Assembly (NCBI GenBank): GCA_937888735.1 | Contig: CALASN010000200.1 | Location: forward strand, 1 to 9,979 | Direction of reading: 5' to 3' | Source: UBA5499 sp002426275 | Lineage (GTDB): Bacteria > Bacillota > DTU084 | Length of the DNA: 9,979 nucleotides | In this document: positions 7,301 to 9,979 of the stretch, piece after piece | Position numbering within the stretch: the first letter of the stretch is position 1 | Layout: every line of letters begins with the position of its first letter | Notes under the pieces: generated by a model | What the model was told of the DNA's origin: nothing | Database searches by the model: none | What the model saw: only the letters and a program-made list of their open reading frames with translations | Translations under genes and position numbers: made by a program

Positions 7301-8119
7301 GAATTTGCCTTCAACTAAATTCGGCGTGCCCACCACGGTGCCCTCACCCGCGGCTTGCGCCAGGTCGCCGCCGTCCAGACGATAGACTTTATTGGTGACG
7401 CCGCTCTCCGAGTTCACAGTAACAGGGTTCAAATTAAAATCCCGGTTGGGCCGGGTCATGATCTGCAGCTCGTCGATTGTGCCATCAGCTGGAGCCGTAC
7501 CGTCTCTATTGTTTCCCACTCGCCAACCTGTAGCGTCTGCCCACAGAGATGCCACAGCCCTCTGGGAAGTGGCGGCAACCACGTTACCGTCCACAGACAG
7601 CGTGGCGCCCTCATTGAAGGCCCAAGTGGCCTGAATGAAGAACCACTTGCCCGCCTCCCAGGCAATGGGGGCCGCAGAAGTAATAGTGAACCCAGACTTT
7701 GAATTTTCAGGATTATTATTAAAAAATTTCAGAGATAACCTGCCGTCGGCGGCAACCCACAGATCCGCCTGACCGCCCCGCTCCAATAAAGATTTCTCGC
7801 CGTCTGGAGCGTCCCAGTCCGGACGGAACCAAAAACGAATGGTGCCTGCCCGTCTGTCTCTTTGGGGATAAGGGATCAGCACTCTGGCGTCGCCGGTGAA
7901 TTTACATCCCTGTCCCAGATAGCCGTCCACAAATTGGGGGCTGCCTGCGGTCGCGTAAACTTCACTGGTTTTAAGCCTATTTTGGTAATTTCCTTCAAAT
8001 TGCAGCCAAGTTTGCCAATCGGGCTGAATGAAAATGGGTGCCGCCGCCTGCGCCGCAAAGCAGACGAAGAGCAAGACGCCCATCATCGCCAAAGGAAATG
8101 ATCTCGAGCTGAACTTCAT
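4379..8119 (-). CDS. Secreted multidomain binding protein (LamG-like x2, Fn3-like x3, Big_1, discoidin, FlgD-Ig tail)
   Basis: The product has 1246 residues, from ATG at 8117-8119 to TAG at 4379-4381. A signal peptide covers about 1-27 (hydrophobic core, then AAQAAA). Domains, by eye: LamG/concanavalin A-like jelly rolls at about 36-230 and 244-433, each with a [S/T]I-x-[F/L]W-[F/L]-[R/K]P strand and an ending NRDF; an Fn3-like module at 449-540; a galactose-binding-like beta-sandwich at 545-703 ending GYVVVDDLTF; a Big_1/invasin-like Ig module at 708-800 (LPADGVSTATITV...GNPVPDGTLINF); an F5/8 type C (discoidin) domain at about 803-941; two more Fn3-like modules at 949-1040 and 1047-1140; and a C-terminal FlgD-Ig-like domain at 1145-1246 (NPFPL, LSIRIYNMAGRLVKTI, YWNGKDEQGR, SGPYVIKG). 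No catalytic domain is recognised. In known families these modules bind carbohydrates or matrix, and the tail is common on exported proteins of FCB-like and candidate phyla. The likely role is a surface or released adhesin or glycan-binding scaffold. The tail could instead be read as a type IX-like sorting domain, which I cannot settle. No lipobox or membrane anchor is seen. Confidence 0.85.
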   Translation of the reverse strand: MKFSSRSFPLAMMGVLLFVCFAAQAAAPIFIQPDWQTWLQFEGNYQNRLKTSEVYATAGSPQFVDGYLGQGCKFTGDARVLIPYPQRDRRAGTIRFWFRPDWDAPDGEKSLLERGGQADLWVAADGRLSLKFFNNNPENSKSGFTITSAAPIAWEAGKWFFIQATWAFNEGATLSVDGNVVAATSQRAVASLWADATGWRVGNNRDGTAPADGTIDELQIMTRPNRDFNLNPVTVNSESGVTNKVYRLDGGDLAQAAGEGTVVGTPNLVEGKFSQAVEFTGGACIEYSYPILDKRSGSIELWLKPNWNAWELDQEKYIAFFDNEMNLSVTADGKLRLHLYNNVPEDKTGLDLFSEQALPWVAGQWHHIQATWGKDRGAALFFDGQEVARTKTYAVAKVWAGTLSVGNNDDYNSAIDGVIDDLVLRFAADNRDFQQSIVGYQLKQLQKPEGLAPAADAICQELPTFTWNAVADAVSYILQYSKFQDFRADEDTRIQQEVVGNSFTVTDEKALLPGRWYWRVLAVATYGQSQWSQPESVIVSQSPAGYIVQEEAFDGDRSIGCATWDNTIKASVEFVTEPRRQGEGALRWNYDFTNATGFYTEISLKRRIPGKAKWIGLWVYVPEDEAGRALTYRIHDLKGNTAQKGVTPSQAGWNYLELLVDIPRTYGGDGQMSYPRDLWTILVEYSGMKKRGYVVVDDLTFIARRGEPASLEMELSAEKLPADGVSTATITVHATDAGGNPVPDGTLINFSATAGVLSSAAVETQNGVAQTTIQAAALDDDDVTVRAESGWAVAEKKMAMGQLTNWAWGGFSNQLTVSSENPSYPKEALTDGMNTMGVWGTGRFWAAQDKSAPQWAVVEFPSPRLLRRIKVFMYWERKHIAKDYEVQIHDGTNWVSVGKLTGNGNAINTFDFSPVYTQRVRLWITGLNTEAAKVVEFEAWGPANQSPIGTPKALAPADEQLLSSSMPAFSWEAVPAAQGYVLQYCPDGLFANGLVEISVAGASFTPETPLPNGQLYWRVAATGASGLAGVFSPVRSFTVSQAEQVAPPELLTPEKDGVLIDRRPVFTWNAVAGASGYVLEYTAGDSFYDVSTQRETVSGLEYTPAEDLTLGVTYAWRLRALDADGNAITAFSAARKFKIYAADPAAAFSVLAYTNPFPLRQGQARIGYVIGADNTKLSIRIYNMAGRLVKTIVAGELRSAGYHQEYWNGKDEQGRYALSGPYVIKGVAEDASGRKITLRKVIIVLK
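4700..5275 (-). repeat. Two adjacent Fn3-like modules; a third copy lies at 6500-6775
   Basis: Residues 949-1040 and 1047-1140 are adjacent copies, and 449-540 is a distant third. All carry the same core: P-x-F-[T/S]-W-[N/E]-AV followed by [Y]-[I/V]-L-[Q/E]-Y, then an aromatic residue and a later YWRV or YAWRL strand, close to the C-terminal half of the module. They are typical spacers or weak glycan-contacting modules of extracellular enzymes and adhesins. Domain edges are approximate. Confidence 0.72.
6821..8014 (-). repeat. Tandem pair of LamG-like domains within the 1246-residue protein
   Basis: Residues about 36-230 (8014-7430) and 244-433 (7390-6821) are homologous copies visible at the protein level. 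Shared landmarks, in the same order, are: a lead-in ending in F/V-x-G-x-x-x-Q-[G/A]; the strand with [S/T]I-x-[F/L]W; ADG-[R/K]-L; a paired Asn (NNNPE in one, NNVPED in the other); W-x-AG-[K/Q]-W...IQATW; a VDG or FDG turn; a VGNN strand; DG-x-ID-[E/D]-L; and a final NRDF. The copies have diverged well beyond nucleotide identity, so the duplication is old. Confidence 0.8.
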
Positions 8120-8126
8120 TTTCCAG

Positions 8127-8133
8127 CCTCCTT
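8127..8133 (-). promoter_or_regulatory. Shine-Dalgarno site of the 1246-residue surface protein gene
   Basis: The minus strand reads AAGGAGG, seven bases before the ATG at 8117-8119. It is the only clear signal in the 42-base gap 8120-8161, which shows no terminator hairpin. Confidence 0.85.
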
Positions 8134-8161
8134 ATGCTCTTATTTTAGTCCACGCTGCATC

Positions 8162-9730
8162 TCAAAATAGGAAGCGGAATTCTGCGCCCATCTTTCGTTG
8201 CTTCTGCTCTCCGCCGGCTGTCCGCTCTGTGGTGAACACATCCTGCACGTAGATGCTGGTATCCTGTGAGAAAGCATACTCCACGCCGTAACCCACCTGG
8301 CGCGTACGTTTTTCTGATGTTCCCTTCTGAGCTTCATCTAGCAAAGCAAAGAGCAAGTTATATTTTTCGGCCACGGGCAATTTCAGATCCAATGCCACGG
8401 TATCGATTTTCAGCTTGAGCTCCGGGAGCGCGCCCGCTTTCCTGGCCACAGCGCCCTTAACATAGGTAGCGCTGAGAGCCACCGGCCCCACTTTCCCGTC
8501 CACAGCCAGCTCCGCCTCTCGGAAGGAGCGCAAGGAGCCGGAATCTAGAAGCTCACCGTCTTGATCCGCTGCCTGAATTTCACCAGCCAGGGTGCCTGTG
8601 GCCTTAAGGGTGAAAGCTTTCAGTTTATACCCGGCGCTAATGACCGCGGCTTTGCGGTTGGGGGTAGCTTTGCCCAGCGGAAAGATGGCACTGGCGTCAT
8701 AGTTTTGCCGCTGCAAGCTAGTCAGCTCCGCGCTTACAGGGTGCGCGGCAAGGGCCAGATAATTGGGAGTTGCATAGCTGAACTCGCCCACAAGGTTAAA
8801 TTTACCAACCGGCGCTTCCAACATCGCCCGATATGCTCTGCCGCTCAGAGGTTCAAAAGAGCTGCCTGTATCGTCCTGATACCGACTTGCGGCCAGCTCG
8901 CCTGCGAAATTCAGGCCCGGCAAAAGCTGAAGCGCGATGTTCCCGCCAAGCACCTGATTGAAAATGGGACTTCTGGCGATGGAATTCGCCTGGCGGGTGG
9001 CGGCATTGTCTTCGATCCTCACCAAGGAAAAACCCAGCTCCGCATGGGGCGTCAGAACTAACGACAAGCGTCCCCCCTGTAGCTGTTGGGAAAACGTCTC
9101 GGTCTCCACATCCTCCATGCCGGTGATGGCCCAGAGAGCATTGACTGTGGCTTTATCCGCAGGCATAAATTCAACCATGGCGCCGCTGAGTTGCCTGCTC
9201 TCTCCGGTTCTTACCTCCGGCAGACCCAGCCATTTTTGTCTTTGCAGCAGATAGGGCGTGCGCTGAAAATCCACATCCGGCTCCAAGAGAGTCAAGGGCG
9301 TATATTGCAGCGCAAAATCTCCAATCTTGAGGACAAAATCATCCTCCGCTTCAAATAAAACGTTTGCTGTGGTGATGTTGCCGTTCAAAAGCCTCATGAC
9401 GCCTGTGGCGTAGCCCTTGGGACTCACGCGCAAAGAGACCCCCAAATCAACCAAATTGCCATAGGAAAGGTCTTTCAACTCTTGGCCTGCCGTTTGGACG
9501 GAATTGTTCAAAAAATAAGCTTTTCCATCCCCTGTGACCTTCACGCCCATGACCTGATCTTTCAGCGCCTGATGCTCCGTATACAACTGTCCGGAAGTGG
9601 ACTGCAAACGGAGAAAAAGGCGCTGCAGATCCCGGATGCGCTGCGCCTGTTCCCCTGTTGTCTCTGCCCAACTGGCGCTGGGAAGTTGAAAGAAAAATAT
9701 GCCGCATAGCAGAAGTGCCAATTTCTTCAT
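8162..9730 (-). CDS. Outer-membrane beta-barrel (porin-like) protein with N-terminal coiled coil
   Basis: The product has 522 residues, from ATG at 9728-9730 to TGA at 8162-8164. Residues 1-22 form a standard Sec signal peptide (MKKLALLLCG, a hydrophobic core, then cleavage expected after SASWA). Residues 23-62 are charged and helical (RIRDLQRLFLRL, then TEHQALKDQV) and probably form a short periplasmic coiled coil. From about 63 on, the chain is a series of amphipathic strands and turns without long hydrophobic helices, as in an outer-membrane barrel. It ends MGAEFRFLF; a terminal Phe with alternating hydrophobic residues is the known BAM-recognised signal. Near 137-190 there is an IGDFALQY...PLTL...LSGA stretch that recalls GDF/LTL-type barrel families of the FCB group; this match is from memory and weak. 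No SLH or OmpA-like peptidoglycan-binding domain is visible. It could be a porin, a specific glycan or solute channel, or an assembly partner of the neighbouring secreted proteins. It lies 24 bases after the preceding gene and 42 before the next. Location is well supported; substrate is unknown. Confidence 0.82.
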   Translation of the reverse strand: MKKLALLLCGIFFFQLPSASWAETTGEQAQRIRDLQRLFLRLQSTSGQLYTEHQALKDQVMGVKVTGDGKAYFLNNSVQTAGQELKDLSYGNLVDLGVSLRVSPKGYATGVMRLLNGNITTANVLFEAEDDFVLKIGDFALQYTPLTLLEPDVDFQRTPYLLQRQKWLGLPEVRTGESRQLSGAMVEFMPADKATVNALWAITGMEDVETETFSQQLQGGRLSLVLTPHAELGFSLVRIEDNAATRQANSIARSPIFNQVLGGNIALQLLPGLNFAGELAASRYQDDTGSSFEPLSGRAYRAMLEAPVGKFNLVGEFSYATPNYLALAAHPVSAELTSLQRQNYDASAIFPLGKATPNRKAAVISAGYKLKAFTLKATGTLAGEIQAADQDGELLDSGSLRSFREAELAVDGKVGPVALSATYVKGAVARKAGALPELKLKIDTVALDLKLPVAEKYNLLFALLDEAQKGTSEKRTRQVGYGVEYAFSQDTSIYVQDVFTTERTAGGEQKQRKMGAEFRFLF

Positions 9731-9736
9731 CGTTAA

Positions 9737-9744
9737 CCCTCCTT
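9737..9744 (-). promoter_or_regulatory. Shine-Dalgarno site of the 522-residue barrel gene
   Basis: Read on the minus strand this is AAGGAGGG, a near-perfect anti-16S match, ending six bases before the ATG at 9728-9730. It lies inside the 24-base gap after the preceding stop. It fixes the start and suggests efficient translation that does not depend on coupling. Confidence 0.85.
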
Positions 9745-9754
9745 AAATCATTTG

Positions 9755-9979
9755 CTAAAGGTCCACAGTGACTTTCATTGAAAACCCGTCAATCACCCAT
9801 TCCGGGACGCCGGAAGTGGTTTTCCGGATGATGTTCTGAGAAACGGCAAACGTGCTGTTACGAGAGAAGGCGTATACCAGCGCCAAATCCAACCATTCCT
9901 CGGTCCGGGGAACTGTGACAAACCGATTAAATTCGGTCACATATTTTTCGATTTTATATCTGCCCGCCAGCTGCCATAA
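9755..9979 (-). CDS. C-terminal end of a probable outer-membrane beta-barrel protein (partial)
   Basis: An open frame enters from the right edge of the window and runs 74 codons to a TAG stop at 9755-9757; the start lies outside. The visible part has alternating polar and hydrophobic residues in short stretches (for example LDLALVYAF, STFAVSQNII, FSMKVTVDL), separated by polar turns, as in the last strands of an outer-membrane barrel. Its last 40 residues align by eye with the end of the next gene's product: both have YAFS followed by a polar pair, a Ser-containing strand, a turn with T-x-G, and a final strand beginning with a Gly. It ends in Leu, whereas the neighbour ends in the more usual Phe. 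The stop lies 24 bases before the next start, so the two genes are probably cotranscribed. A GTG at 9938-9940 could give a 61-residue ORF, but the frame stays open upstream of it and I see no reason to start there. Family and function are unknown. Confidence 0.7.
   Translation of the reverse strand, partial: LWQLAGRYKIEKYVTEFNRFVTVPRTEEWLDLALVYAFSRNSTFAVSQNIIRKTTSGVPEWVIDGFSMKVTVDL

Noticed and set aside
7696..7730. Short AT-rich stretch inside the first LamG-like domain, considered as a promoter or insertion scar
   Set aside because: It codes in frame for the Asn-rich turn (NNNPE) that is matched in the second LamG copy, so the base bias follows the protein.

Overview
The window holds one gene cluster read entirely from the minus strand. 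It has four consecutive protein genes and almost no spare DNA. In transcription order (high to low coordinates) they are: (1) the last 74 codons of a gene that enters at the right edge and looks like the end of an outer-membrane beta-barrel; (2) a complete 522-residue protein with a signal peptide, a short N-terminal coiled coil and a beta-barrel ending in Phe; (3) a 1246-residue secreted mosaic of binding domains (two LamG-like, three Fn3-like, one galactose-binding-like, one Big_1/invasin-like, one discoidin-like) ending in a FlgD-Ig-like tail; (4) a 1415-residue secreted protein with a clan GH-A type glycoside hydrolase barrel, flanked by carbohydrate-binding-like domains. Gaps are 24, 42 and 94 bases. 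Each complete gene has a strong Shine-Dalgarno sequence, and I see no intrinsic terminator between genes, so a single operon is likely.

The organism should be a Gram-negative (diderm) bacterium, because gene 2 carries an N-terminal signal peptide and a C-terminal barrel signature with terminal Phe. The C-terminal FlgD-Ig-like tail and the long secreted proteins built from LamG, Fn3 and CBM9-like parts are typical of the FCB group and of environmental candidate phyla with few cultured members. That placement is inference from architecture; the window has no rRNA or marker gene. Base composition looks even along the window, with no sign of a recent insertion.

Region by region: 9755-9979 barrel end; 8162-9730 barrel protein; 4379-8119 multidomain surface protein; 4285-4378 intergenic segment with back-to-back inverted repeats; 37-4284 glycoside hydrolase; 1-36 downstream flank with nothing convincing. 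There are no tRNAs, rRNAs, CRISPR arrays, insertion sequences or transporter, regulator or cytoplasmic genes.

A working model (inference): the cluster makes a cell-surface or extracellular glycan-handling set. The two barrels sit in the outer membrane, the 1246-residue protein binds glycan or matrix at the surface, and the 1415-residue enzyme cleaves a polysaccharide. Two links support this. The enzyme's N-terminal domain resembles a domain inside the 1246-residue protein, and the two barrel proteins have similar last strands. The substrate cannot be read from the sequence.
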